From Rodentibacter haemolyticus (lineage in GTDB: Bacteria; Pseudomonadota; Gammaproteobacteria; Enterobacterales; Pasteurellaceae), in contig NZ_CP063056.1 of NCBI RefSeq assembly GCF_015356115.1, positions 1,798,001 through 1,862,000 of the forward strand: a stretch of DNA of 64,000 bases. Direction: 5' to 3'. Shown here in pieces: positions 11,503 through 21,291 of the stretch. Position 1 is the stretch's first letter; the number at the start of each line of letters is the position of its first letter. The position numbers and the translations under genes are program-made. The notes beneath the pieces were generated by a model. It was given only the letters and a program-made list of their open reading frames with translations, made no database searches and had not been told where the DNA came from.

Positions 11503-12507
11503 ATGACAAAACCAATTGTTTTTAGTGGTGTGCAACCTTCCGGTGAATTGACCATCGGTAACTATTTAGGTGCGTTGCGTAATTGGGTGAAAATGCAAGA
11601 TGATTATGAATGTATTTTTTGCGTGGTGGATTTACACGCCATTACGGTTCGCCAAGATCCCGCCGCACTTCGTAAAGCAACGCTTGATGTGGTGGCGCTT
11701 TATTTGGCATGTGGTATTGATCCGAACAAAGCGACGATTTTCGTACAATCTCACGTGCCGGAGCATACTCAATTAGGTTGGGTGTTAAATTGTTATACCT
11801 ATTTCGGCGAAATGAGCCGAATGACTCAGTTTAAAGATAAGTCCGCCCGTTATGCGGAAAATATCAATGTGGGATTATTTGATTATCCGGTGTTAATGGC
11901 GGCGGATATTTTGCTTTATCAGGCAAAAAGCGTGCCGGTGGGAGATGATCAGAAACAACATTTAGAAATTACGCGCGATATCGCAAATCGTTTCAATGCC
12001 CTCTATGGCGATGTTTTCACTATTCCGGAAATTTTTATCGGAAAAGCCGGCGCACGTATTATGTCATTACAAGATCCGGAAAAGAAAATGTCGAAATCGG
12101 ATGACAATCGTAATAATGTTGTTACCCTTCTAGAAGATACGAAATCGGTGGCGAAAAAAATCAAACGTGCTGTAACGGATTCCGATGAACCGCCTGTCGT
12201 GCGTTATGACGTGAAAAATAAAGCCGGTGTATCGAACTTATTAGATATTCTTTCGGCGGTAACCGACAAATCGGTAGCGGAGCTTGAGCAAGAATTTGAA
12301 GGTAAAATGTACGGTCATTTGAAAACGGCTGTGGCGGATGAAGTCTCTAACTTGCTTGCCGGGTTACAAACACGTTTTAACGAATACCGCAATAATGAAG
12401 CCTTACTTGATGATGTACTTCGTCAAGGTGCGGCAAAGGCACGCGCGAAGGCGCAAGAGACATTAACAAAAGTGTATGAAGCGGTCGGTTTTGTCGCCGC
12501 AAAATAA
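11503..12507 (+). CDS. trpS: Tryptophanyl-tRNA synthetase
   Basis: The protein is 334 aa starting [28 protein letters not shown], with AAGGA upstream. This class I synthetase charges tRNA-Trp. The HIGH-type motif is TIGN in [12 protein letters not shown], the KMSKS motif is intact in KKMSKSDDN, and [17 protein letters not shown] is the family signature around the ATP/Trp site. Length is that of bacterial TrpS. It is transcribed away from hflD-purB. A small yfcZ-like gene follows 11 bp later, probably in the same mRNA. Confidence 0.98.
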   Translation: MTKPIVFSGVQPSGELTIGNYLGALRNWVKMQDDYECIFCVVDLHAITVRQDPAALRKATLDVVALYLACGIDPNKATIFVQSHVPEHTQLGWVLNCYTYFGEMSRMTQFKDKSARYAENINVGLFDYPVLMAADILLYQAKSVPVGDDQKQHLEITRDIANRFNALYGDVFTIPEIFIGKAGARIMSLQDPEKKMSKSDDNRNNVVTLLEDTKSVAKKIKRAVTDSDEPPVVRYDVKNKAGVSNLLDILSAVTDKSVAELEQEFEGKMYGHLKTAVADEVSNLLAGLQTRFNEYRNNEALLDDVLRQGAAKARAKAQETLTKVYEAVGFVAAK

Positions 12508-12518
12508 AGGAGCGAAAA

Positions 12519-12809
12519 ATGGCTATCCAAACTGAGAAACCGATTGAATGTGTCGGTTGTAATACTTTTGATATGAAATCGTTATTTGATAATCGCGATT
12601 GTACACAAGAAATCAATTATCTTTACGATACGCAGGAACAGGCACAAACGGCGTTAGACTTTTTTACCCAAAAAGCCCGTGAAGTGGAAAGTGAACCTTG
12701 TGATATTCAGGCTGAAATTAGCAAAGCGGAAAACGGCTATTTGTTAAAAGCAGAATTTACATTTTGTTGTCAGGCTGAACTCGTGATTTTTCAAATGAAG
12801 ACTGCGTAA
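12519..12809 (+). CDS. YfcZ/YiiS family (DUF406) protein
   Basis: The protein is 96 aa with a good ribosome site (AAGGAG, 6-7 nt spacing). It aligns with E. coli YfcZ: an N-terminal Cys cluster [19 protein letters not shown], then [12 protein letters not shown] and C-terminal [17 protein letters not shown]. The conserved Cys residues (positions 11, 14, 27, 59, 83, 84) suggest metal or redox chemistry, but no function is established. It probably shares transcription with trpS. Confidence 0.85.
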   Translation: MAIQTEKPIECVGCNTFDMKSLFDNRDCTQEINYLYDTQEQAQTALDFFTQKAREVESEPCDIQAEISKAENGYLLKAEFTFCCQAELVIFQMKTA

Positions 12810-12855
12810 GCGAATGAAAGTGCGGTTGATTTTCTCATTAAATTTCGACCCCACT

Positions 12856-13020
12856 TTATTTAGACAATAATATTTTGAGCAACAACCAAACCGCCGCCGC
12901 ATCGTCCACCAAGCCTAAAGGGCCAAGTATGGCTTCCGGCAGAATATCAAAGGGGCTGCACAGATAAATCAAAATCACGGCGATTTTGATTAATTTGGCT
13001 TTATTTATTCGGACAAACAT
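12856..13020 (-). CDS. Miniature DUF1232 (YkvA-like) membrane protein, 54 aa
   Basis: This short gene reads MFVRINKAKLIKIAVILIYL, then CSPFDILPEAILGPLGLVDD, then AAAVWLLLKILLSK and a stop. The pattern Y-x-x-SPxDxxPE...G..DD is the core of the DUF1232/YkvA family, here reduced to almost nothing else: two hydrophobic segments around the conserved loop. AAGGT lies about 6 nt upstream of the ATG. It starts 9 bp after the yfhL stop, so it is second in that operon. The function of the family is unknown. It is easy to miss with a 60-codon cut-off. Confidence 0.8.
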   Translation of the reverse strand: MFVRINKAKLIKIAVILIYLCSPFDILPEAILGPLGLVDDAAAVWLLLKILLSK

Positions 13021-13029
13021 AAGATTACC

Positions 13030-13308
<279 letters not shown>

Positions 13309-13373
13309 TCAGAAAATAGAAAGCGGCGAATTATAGCCGACAAATGTAAAATTGACAAAAATAAGCGGATTTT

Positions 13374-14096
13374 ATGAAAAAACAGGTTTCGACACTTTCC
13401 ATTCTCGCCCTTGTTGCATTGAGTATTTGGCAATATTTTGCCGAAGGGCAAAAATCCACCTCTTCTAAGCAAACTACGCAAACAACCTTTTCCCAACCAA
13501 GTAAAAGTGCGGTTAAAAATAATGATGTTTTTTCTGATTATGACGTAAGTATGCGCGATGATCCTATCGGACAAAATGCCAGTGCCGCGGTGGATTATTA
13601 TATGTTGGTACTCTCTTGGTCGCCCGGGTTTTGTGATTCGCAACGTGAAAAATACGCTAATCAGCTCCCCTCATCCGCACAATATCAATGCGGAATTAAC
13701 CGTGCTTTCGGTTGGGTTGTTCATGGTTTGTGGCCACAAAATGCCAAGGCGCGTTCTGTTGCGGATCATCCGCGTTTTTGTCAAGGTGATTTACCTGCCT
13801 TGTCGAAAGCTACGATTGAACCTTATTTAACGATGTCGCCGGGGGCAAAATTATTACAAGGCGAATGGGAAAAACACGGCAGTTGTGCCTTTGATTCTGC
13901 CGAACAATATTTTGCCAAAATGCAGGCGTTATTTCGCACGTTGAGCTTACCGAAAGAAAATTTAAGCCGAAGTGAGTTATTTCGCTGGATGAAACAGAAT
14001 AATCCGCAGCTCAAAAATGCCTATCTTGGTGCAAGTCGTAATGAATTGTTCATCTGTTATAACAAGCAATGGCAAGTGATTGATTGCCAAAGGTAA
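13374..14096 (+). CDS. rna: Ribonuclease I (RNase T2 family)
   Basis: The protein is 240 aa with an N-terminal hydrophobic signal/anchor (MKKQVSTLSILALVALSIW) that lacks an obvious cleavage site. A Ser/Thr/Gln-rich linker containing an in-frame uptake signal (SKSAVK) follows, then the T2 fold. The catalytic segments are HGLWPQ (CAS I) and EWEKHGSC (CAS II), each with its His; disulfide Cys residues are present (FCDSQR, YQCG, RFCQG). It degrades RNA non-specifically in the periplasm or envelope. Confidence 0.92.
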   Translation: MKKQVSTLSILALVALSIWQYFAEGQKSTSSKQTTQTTFSQPSKSAVKNNDVFSDYDVSMRDDPIGQNASAAVDYYMLVLSWSPGFCDSQREKYANQLPSSAQYQCGINRAFGWVVHGLWPQNAKARSVADHPRFCQGDLPALSKATIEPYLTMSPGAKLLQGEWEKHGSCAFDSAEQYFAKMQALFRTLSLPKENLSRSELFRWMKQNNPQLKNAYLGASRNELFICYNKQWQVIDCQR

Positions 14097-14120
14097 CGAG
14101 GATTTCTTTGATCTAAATCG

Positions 14121-14148
14121 TTACAACCTAGCGAGATCTGGGTATAAT
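14121..14148 (+). promoter_or_regulatory. Probable sigma-70 promoter of pgk
   Basis: TTACAA (14121-14126), a 16-bp spacer, then a perfect TATAAT (14143-14148), 49 bp before the pgk ATG. Confidence 0.65.
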
Positions 14149-14196
14149 ACGCAAGGTTTTGATTTTTAACTTTAACTAACTAAAAGAGGATAGATT

Positions 14197-15360
14197 ATGT
14201 CAGTAATCAAAATGACCGACCTGGATTTAGCGGGAAAACGTGTGTTTATCCGTGCAGATCTTAATGTGCCGGTAAAAGACGGTAAAGTGACTTCCGATGC
14301 GCGTATTCGTGCTACCATTCCTACTTTAAAATTGGCACTTGAGAAAGGTGCTAAAGTGATGGTGACTTCACATTTAGGTCGTCCTACCGAGGGCGAATTT
14401 AAACCTGAAGATTCTTTACAGCCCGTTGTTGATTATTTGAATGAACATCTCGATGTTCCTGTGCGTTTAGAGCGTGATTACCTTGGTGGCGTAGAAGTGA
14501 AAGAAGGTGAGATCGTTGTTTTAGAAAATGTTCGTGTCAATAAAGGTGAAAAGAAAAATGATCCTGAATTGGGTAAAAAATATGCCGCACTTTGCGATGT
14601 CTTTGTGATGGACGCATTCGGTACGGCTCACCGTGCGCAAGCTTCAACTTACGGTGTGGCGGAATTTGCGCCGATTGCTTGTGCCGGCCCGTTACTTGCC
14701 GCTGAATTAGACGCATTAGGTAAAGCATTAAAAGAACCGGCTCGTCCGATGGTGGCAATCGTTGGCGGTTCTAAAGTTTCAACCAAATTAGAAGTGTTAA
14801 ATTCTCTTTCTAAAATCGCTGACCAAATTATCGTGGGCGGCGGTATCGCAAATACTTTCATTGCGGCGGCAGGTCACAATGTGGGTAAATCCTTATACGA
14901 AGAAGATTTGATTCCGGTTGCCAAAGAATTAGCGGCAAGCACCGATATTCCTGTTCCGGTTGATGTACGTGTAGGCACCGAGTTTTCTGAAAACGCACCG
15001 GCAATTGAAAAACCCGTCACAGAAGTGAAAGATGACGAATCTATCTTCGACATCGGTGATAAATCGGCGGAACAATTAGCGGAAATCATCAAAAACGCAA
15101 AAACCGTATTATGGAATGGTCCGGTCGGGGTGTTTGAGTTCCCTAACTTCCGTAAAGGAACGGAAATTATTTCTCACGCCATTGCAAATAGCGAAGCATT
15201 CTCTATTGCAGGGGGCGGTGATACGCTAGCGGCAATCGATCTATTCGGTATTGCGGATAAAATTTCTTACATCTCAACCGGTGGCGGTGCGTTCTTAGAA
15301 TTTGTAGAAGGTAAAGTATTACCGGCGGTAGAAATTCTTGAAAAACGTGCAAACGGCTAA
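14197..15360 (+). CDS. pgk: Phosphoglycerate kinase
   Basis: The protein is 387 aa, full length, after AGAGGA. It transfers phosphate between 1,3-bisphosphoglycerate and ADP in glycolysis. Motifs are [21 protein letters not shown], the substrate-site Arg/His segment [12 protein letters not shown], the hinge [12 protein letters not shown], the nucleotide loop [12 protein letters not shown] and the C-terminal [13 protein letters not shown] and [10 protein letters not shown]. fba follows 62 bp later with no terminator between, so the two are likely co-transcribed, as in H. influenzae. Confidence 0.98.
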   Translation: MSVIKMTDLDLAGKRVFIRADLNVPVKDGKVTSDARIRATIPTLKLALEKGAKVMVTSHLGRPTEGEFKPEDSLQPVVDYLNEHLDVPVRLERDYLGGVEVKEGEIVVLENVRVNKGEKKNDPELGKKYAALCDVFVMDAFGTAHRAQASTYGVAEFAPIACAGPLLAAELDALGKALKEPARPMVAIVGGSKVSTKLEVLNSLSKIADQIIVGGGIANTFIAAAGHNVGKSLYEEDLIPVAKELAASTDIPVPVDVRVGTEFSENAPAIEKPVTEVKDDESIFDIGDKSAEQLAEIIKNAKTVLWNGPVGVFEFPNFRKGTEIISHAIANSEAFSIAGGGDTLAAIDLFGIADKISYISTGGGAFLEFVEGKVLPAVEILEKRANG

Positions 15361-15422
15361 TTTCATAGAAATTAAACTCCATATATCTAAAAAATTTTCA
15401 ATATTTCAAAGGAAACATAAAA

Positions 15423-16502
<1,080 letters not shown>

Positions 16503-16526
16503 TCCACAAAAATAGCATAAAATACG

Positions 16527-16558
16527 ACCGCACTTTTTGGGTGCGGTTTTTTATTTTT
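16527..16558 (+). terminator. Terminator after fba, built on an uptake signal
   Basis: ACCGCAC / GTGCGGT stem (16527-16533 with 16541-16547), followed by a run of T interrupted by one A. Confidence 0.85.
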
Positions 16559-16571
16559 CGAGTGATTATCT

Positions 16572-17828
16572 ATGCAAATATCTAAACAAAATCTTCTCCC
16601 GTTTCTTGTTAATTTTAGTATCAGTTTTTTCTTTTTGTCCGTTTTGACATTTAAAGGCGGGCACAATGTTGCGCCGTTTTTTCTTATTGTATTGGGGATT
16701 GGTTACGGTATTTACGGGTTATTTAAGAAATTTAAATGGAATTTATCAAAAGAAGATAAGTGGTTAATTTTTAGTTATATTTTTTATTTTACCGTTTTTT
16801 TGCTTTCATTATTGATGAATGACGGAAGAGGCAGAGAATTAGACAATCCAAGCCGCGCAGTACTGTTAATTCCGGCTTTAATACTTTTATTAAGAATACC
16901 GTTAAAACTGTGCGCATTGATTTACATGATTCCGCTAGGTTCTGTCATCGCAGGATTAGTAGCTCTTTACGATAAGTTTATTTTGCATAGTGAAGCTGCC
17001 TATTCTCTACGTACACTGTATATCCAAGCCGGCGATATATCGATGTCGTTCGGGTTATTTAGTTTGGTAGTCGGGCTTTATTACTGGCAAAAATCACAAC
17101 GTAAAATAACCGCACTTTGCATTATTACTTCGCTCTTTGGCATATTGGGGAGTATCCTTTCAACGGCTCGTGGTGGGTGGGTTGCGTTACCTATCATCTT
17201 TGTCGTTGTATTGTGGATTTATCGTCATTTACTTTCAAAAGGTTTTTTCTTTGTAGTGACGAGTGTATTCGTTATTGCGATTGTCAGCGTAGTGAATATG
17301 CCGAATAGTCGGGTGATGGAGCGCCTGTCTTTCATCCAATATGATATAAAGAACTATGAAAAGAACAATTCGAATACCTCCCTTGGCTTGCGTTTTGATA
17401 TGTGGAAAAGTGCGATTTCAATGATAAAAGAAAAACCGATTTTGGGCTGGGGGGCAGATGGCGCAACTGAAAAGCGTAAGCAGGATGTTAAGGTAAAAGC
17501 GGTAAACGGCAATATCGGACAATTTGATCACGCGCATAACCAATATCTTGATGATTTTTCTAAGAGAGGAATGATTGGATTTATCGCTTTCCTCGGGATT
17601 TTACTTGTGCCATTGCGTAAATTTAGCCGGCGATTAAACAGTTCATCTTCAGAGGTAAAGTTGCTCGCAACATTGGGAACGGTGCATATTCTTTCCGTGA
17701 TGATTTATTGTTTAAGCCAAGGTTTTTTTACACATAATTCGGGCAATCTTTTTTACTTCTTCTTAACCGTTGTGTTTTACGCTATGTTGAAACAAACGGA
17801 GAAGCCGCTGACTTTGGAGGGGCGATAA
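16572..17828 (+). CDS. O-antigen ligase family membrane protein (WaaL-like)
   Basis: The protein is 418 aa with about ten to twelve predicted membrane spans. It shows the Wzy_C/O-ligase architecture: a large periplasmic loop, STARGGWVALP in mid-protein and the conserved His-bearing segment FDHAHNQYLDDFSKRGMIG after ILGWGADGA. Family members attach a glycan to lipid A-core. It sits just after fba and overlaps the next gene, a heptosyltransferase, by TAATG, so the two form a lipo-oligosaccharide pair. Which glycan it ligates is unknown. Confidence 0.82.
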   Translation: MQISKQNLLPFLVNFSISFFFLSVLTFKGGHNVAPFFLIVLGIGYGIYGLFKKFKWNLSKEDKWLIFSYIFYFTVFLLSLLMNDGRGRELDNPSRAVLLIPALILLLRIPLKLCALIYMIPLGSVIAGLVALYDKFILHSEAAYSLRTLYIQAGDISMSFGLFSLVVGLYYWQKSQRKITALCIITSLFGILGSILSTARGGWVALPIIFVVVLWIYRHLLSKGFFFVVTSVFVIAIVSVVNMPNSRVMERLSFIQYDIKNYEKNNSNTSLGLRFDMWKSAISMIKEKPILGWGADGATEKRKQDVKVKAVNGNIGQFDHAHNQYLDDFSKRGMIGFIAFLGILLVPLRKFSRRLNSSSSEVKLLATLGTVHILSVMIYCLSQGFFTHNSGNLFYFFLTVVFYAMLKQTEKPLTLEGR

Positions 17829-18862
17829 TGGAAAAAATCTTAGTGATTCGTAACGACAAACTCGGTGATTTTATGCAAGCCTGGCCGGCGTTTGCAATGT
17901 TGAAAGCCTCTAATCCTTCATTAAAATTGACCGCACTTGTGCCGAGTTATACCGCCCCGTTAGCGGAGATCTGCCCTTATTTAGATGATGTTATTATTGA
18001 TAGCGCAAAAGGCGATAAAGCGGATTTTAATCGCCTTGTAAACGAGGTGAAATCGAAAAATTTTGATGGAATGATCAGTTTTTTCTCAAATACTCACAAT
18101 GGAAAATTAGCTTGGAAAAGCGGGATTAAATATCGCCTTGCACCTGCAACGAAATGGGTACAATTTCTCTATAACCATCGCCTTACGCAAAGACGTTCCC
18201 GTTCGGAAAAATCGGAAGCGGAATATAATCAGGATTTAGTTCGGGCATTTTTGACAAAACAAGCGATGCCGATAGTTGAAGTGAAGCCGCCTTATTTAAC
18301 CTTTACGGAAAGTGCGGTTGAAAATCAGCGTGTTTTTTTACAAGATGCTTTGAAGATTTCAAGAGAGAAAAAATGGGTTTTCGTACACAGCGGTTCGGGC
18401 GGTTCTGCAACAAATCTTTCACTTGAACAATATGCGGAATTAATTAAAGGTTTATTAGCTGAATTTGATTGTCATATCGTGCTAACCGCAGGTCCGGGTG
18501 AAAGTGAAAAAGCGAATGAGCTTGCGCAATTAGTGAATGATTCGCGAGTGGTGATTTATGACAAAAATAACGGCTTGGTGGATTTTGCCCGTTCGCTTGC
18601 TTGTGCCGATTTATTCATTGCAGGTTCAACCGGACCATTGCATTTAGCCAGCGCATTTAATATTCCAACCATTGGTTTTTATCCGAATAGTCGTTCTTCC
18701 CAACCAAGACGCTGGAAGCCGATTAATGAGGCGGATAAGCATCTGGCTTTTTGTCCGCCTGCCGGTAAGGATACACAAATGAATTTAACACTTATCTCAA
18801 TTCGGCATGCTTTAGGGGAGATTATTCCTTTCGTGAGAAATAGGTGGCAAGCGGGCAATTAA
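17828..18862 (+). CDS. Lipopolysaccharide heptosyltransferase family protein (GT9)
   Basis: The protein is 344 aa. The N-terminus EKILVIRNDKLGDFMQAWPAFAMLK is the GT9 acceptor-domain start. The nucleotide-sugar half has VFVHSGSGGSATNLSLEQYAELIKGL and DLFIAGSTGPLHLASAFNIPTIGFYP. These cytoplasmic enzymes add ADP-heptose to the inner core of LPS/LOS. It is translated from a start overlapping the ligase stop. Its 3' end overlaps the convergent YczE-like gene by 51 bp. The exact acceptor cannot be assigned. Confidence 0.87.
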   Translation: MEKILVIRNDKLGDFMQAWPAFAMLKASNPSLKLTALVPSYTAPLAEICPYLDDVIIDSAKGDKADFNRLVNEVKSKNFDGMISFFSNTHNGKLAWKSGIKYRLAPATKWVQFLYNHRLTQRRSRSEKSEAEYNQDLVRAFLTKQAMPIVEVKPPYLTFTESAVENQRVFLQDALKISREKKWVFVHSGSGGSATNLSLEQYAELIKGLLAEFDCHIVLTAGPGESEKANELAQLVNDSRVVIYDKNNGLVDFARSLACADLFIAGSTGPLHLASAFNIPTIGFYPNSRSSQPRRWKPINEADKHLAFCPPAGKDTQMNLTLISIRHALGEIIPFVRNRWQAGN

Positions 18863-19477
18863 GTTAAGGCAGGCTTGTACAATCCAACCGATTCCGGCGG
18901 CAAAAATGACGGTGCCGATTCCCACCGTGCCGCCAAGAAAAAAGCCCAATACACAAACGAACACTTCAATCGCGGTGCGAACAATGCCCACCTTCAAATG
19001 AAAGCGTTGACAAATCCCCACCATAAGCCCGTCCCTTGGGCCCGCGCCCAAATGGCAAGTAAGATAAAGTGCAGTGCCTAAGCCGTATAGAAAGAGCCCA
19101 AGAAGACCAAATCCAATCCGCGAGAAAAGTGCGGTCGGTTCAGGCAAAATTTTTGTGGTGAGATCTAAAAAAAGGGCAATGATAATGATATTCAGGATTG
19201 TCCCTAAACCAAAACGTAGTTTTAACGGTAGCCAAGCAACCATAACAACCGCACTGATAAGAAACGATGACCAACCGATACTCATATCGCTTTGTAATGC
19301 GATACCTTGAGACAGCACTGTCCAAGGAGATGAACCGAAATCGGATAATAGGATTAATCCGTCACCGATCCCCAGGATCGCTAAAGCGGATAACAACAGG
19401 CTTATCGTTTTCGTTTCAACCGACCATAAGGAATCGGCTGCCCAAGCGGTATGGGGAATTACTCGTGGTTTTTTCAT
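18812..19477 (-). CDS. YczE/YitT-like integral membrane protein
   Basis: The protein is 221 aa from the ATG at 19477 (MKKPRVIPHTAWAADSLWSV); the frame extends to 19561 without better support. It has five to six membrane segments. Family signatures are GDGLILLSDFGSSPWTVLSQGIAL, GLGTALYLTCHLGAGPRDGLMVGI and GGTVGIGTVIFAAGIGWIVQ, the paired G-x-G-P loops of the YczE family. The function is unknown. It is divergent from yjjI, sharing a 193-bp intergenic region that holds a perfect CRP-type palindrome, and convergent with and overlapping the GT9 gene. Confidence 0.8.
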   Translation of the reverse strand: MKKPRVIPHTAWAADSLWSVETKTISLLLSALAILGIGDGLILLSDFGSSPWTVLSQGIALQSDMSIGWSSFLISAVVMVAWLPLKLRFGLGTILNIIIIALFLDLTTKILPEPTALFSRIGFGLLGLFLYGLGTALYLTCHLGAGPRDGLMVGICQRFHLKVGIVRTAIEVFVCVLGFFLGGTVGIGTVIFAAGIGWIVQACLNLIARLPPISHERNNLP

Positions 19478-19585
19478 AAATGACCTGTTTTGATGATATA
19501 TGGCTATCATAAGGATAAATGCGATAAAGCCAAAATATTTTAGTGGCATATTATATTGCATAATTAACGATATAAATTTTAGATA

Positions 19586-19605
19586 AATGTGATCAATATC
19601 ACATT
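19586..19605. promoter_or_regulatory. CRP-type (possibly CRP/FNR dual) palindrome upstream of yjjI
   Basis: TGTGA-TCAATA-TCACA (19588-19603) matches the CRP consensus in both halves and extends to AAATGTGAT ... ATCACATT. Its GTGAT-N4-ATCAC spacing also resembles an FNR box. It is centred 75 bp before the yjjI start. Confidence 0.75.
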
Positions 19606-19670
19606 ATGGAAATTGCCTTGCCTCAAAGGGAACATTACAATGTTTCATCTTATTTTATGAGGGACATTTT

Positions 19671-21209
19671 ATGCTCGCCACGCTTGAAGATATTCTCAAC
19701 ACCGTCAAAGCCGATAATTTGACTTATCATCAAAAATTAATGACTCTAGGTAATATTGCGGAACGCTTATTCGATCCCCGAGAGTTGCTCGGTTATACCG
19801 ATGAAGAATGGGGATTTTTACAAAATCAGATGATTTGTGATTTATGTGAAGGCTATGCGATTTATCGACCGCGCTATATTTTGCCCGATTACAATGTGTA
19901 TATTCAAAAAGGCTGTGAATTTTTAGAATTACCGCCGCCGAAAGATCTTGATGAAGCCTTGGACGGTTTATTGATTCTTTATTCTCACGTGCCGTCAATT
20001 ACGACCTATCCGGTGTATATCGGTCGCCTTGATGTGTTACTTGATCCTTTTATTACGGATGAAGAGAGAGATTACATCAAAATCAAACGTTTTTTAAATC
20101 ATATCGATAAAACGGTGCCGGATTCATTCTGCCATGCGAATATCGGCCCTTACGACACAAAAGCCGGTCGTTTAATTTTACGTGCGGTTATTGAGTTGGA
20201 AGCCCCGACACCGAATATGACAATCCGATATGATAAAACCAAAACGAGCCGTGAATTTGCCGAGCTTGCTGCGAAAGCCTGCTTGTTAGTATCTAAACCT
20301 TCTTTTGCCAATGATGCCTACTATATTTCCGATCTTGGTGAAGAATACGGCGTGGCGAGTTGTTACAACGCTTTGCCGGAATGTGGCGGCGCTTATACTT
20401 TGACCCGTTTGCGTCTTGGCACGATTGCACGCACCTGCAAAAGTGCGGATGAAATGGTAAATACATTATTACCGCAGGTAGCAAAATGTGCACTCTCGAC
20501 AATGGATAAACGCCATAAATTTGTGGTGGAAGAAAGTCACTTTTTTGACAGCTCATTTTTAGAAAAAGAAGGTTTTATCAAACGTACTAATTTTACCGGA
20601 ATGTTCGCTATTGTCGGATTAGCAGATGCAACGAACCACTTATTACAGTGTGAAGGTTTAAATGAAACCTTTGGTAAAAGTAAACGTGGAGATGAAATCG
20701 CCAGCGCAATTATGGATAAATTAAAAGAAATCACCGATACCCATGAAGGTTTGTATGCAGAACGCACCGACAATCGTTATTTATTACACGCACAAGTGGG
20801 GGCAAGTAATCACGAAGAAGATAAACGTAATACACCGGCACACCGTATTCGTGTCGGGGAAGAGCCGACTTTATTGGCTCATTTAAAACAATCCGCCCCT
20901 TTTCATAAATATTTTCCATCCGGCACTGGCGATTTATTCGCTTTTGATCAAACCTATGTGGATCACTGTGATGCCGTTGTCGATATTATTGATGGTGCAT
21001 TTGCTTTGGGCTATCGTTACATCACCACTTATCTGAAAAATACCGATTTAATTCGCGTAACCGGTTATTTGGTGAAAAAAAGTGAGGTCGAAAAATATCG
21101 TAAAGGTGAAGTGGCGCTGCGTGATACGACTTGGTATGGCGCAGGAACGGATGATTGCGCCAATGTATTTGATCGGCAATTGCGTGATGAACAAGATGTG
21201 AAGGCTTAA
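19671..21209 (+). CDS. yjjI: YjjI family glycyl-radical enzyme (DUF3029)
   Basis: The protein is 512 aa, near the 516 aa of E. coli YjjI. The C-terminal glycyl-radical loop is RVTGYLVKKSEVEKY with the radical Gly at about residue 465; the thiyl Cys is probably in the ECGGAYTLTRLRLG segment. The fold belongs to the pyruvate-formate-lyase superfamily, but the reaction is not known. The enzyme requires a radical-SAM activase, usually YjjW. No activase gene is adjacent here: a terminator follows and acnB converges. The start has GAGGGA upstream. Confidence 0.9.
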   Translation: MLATLEDILNTVKADNLTYHQKLMTLGNIAERLFDPRELLGYTDEEWGFLQNQMICDLCEGYAIYRPRYILPDYNVYIQKGCEFLELPPPKDLDEALDGLLILYSHVPSITTYPVYIGRLDVLLDPFITDEERDYIKIKRFLNHIDKTVPDSFCHANIGPYDTKAGRLILRAVIELEAPTPNMTIRYDKTKTSREFAELAAKACLLVSKPSFANDAYYISDLGEEYGVASCYNALPECGGAYTLTRLRLGTIARTCKSADEMVNTLLPQVAKCALSTMDKRHKFVVEESHFFDSSFLEKEGFIKRTNFTGMFAIVGLADATNHLLQCEGLNETFGKSKRGDEIASAIMDKLKEITDTHEGLYAERTDNRYLLHAQVGASNHEEDKRNTPAHRIRVGEEPTLLAHLKQSAPFHKYFPSGTGDLFAFDQTYVDHCDAVVDIIDGAFALGYRYITTYLKNTDLIRVTGYLVKKSEVEKYRKGEVALRDTTWYGAGTDDCANVFDRQLRDEQDVKA

Positions 21210-21222
21210 AGGAGATGAATGT

Positions 21223-21256
21223 AAAAAAAGAGCGGAAAATCAACCGCTCTTTTTTT
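21223..21256. terminator. Bidirectional terminator between yjjI and acnB
   Basis: A 13-bp stem AAAAAAAGAGCGG / CCGCTCTTTTTTT with an 8-nt loop gives T runs on both strands, serving the two convergent genes. Confidence 0.92.
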
Positions 21257-21291
21257 GTTTTCATAGACTCACAAATTATATATCTTCCGAA

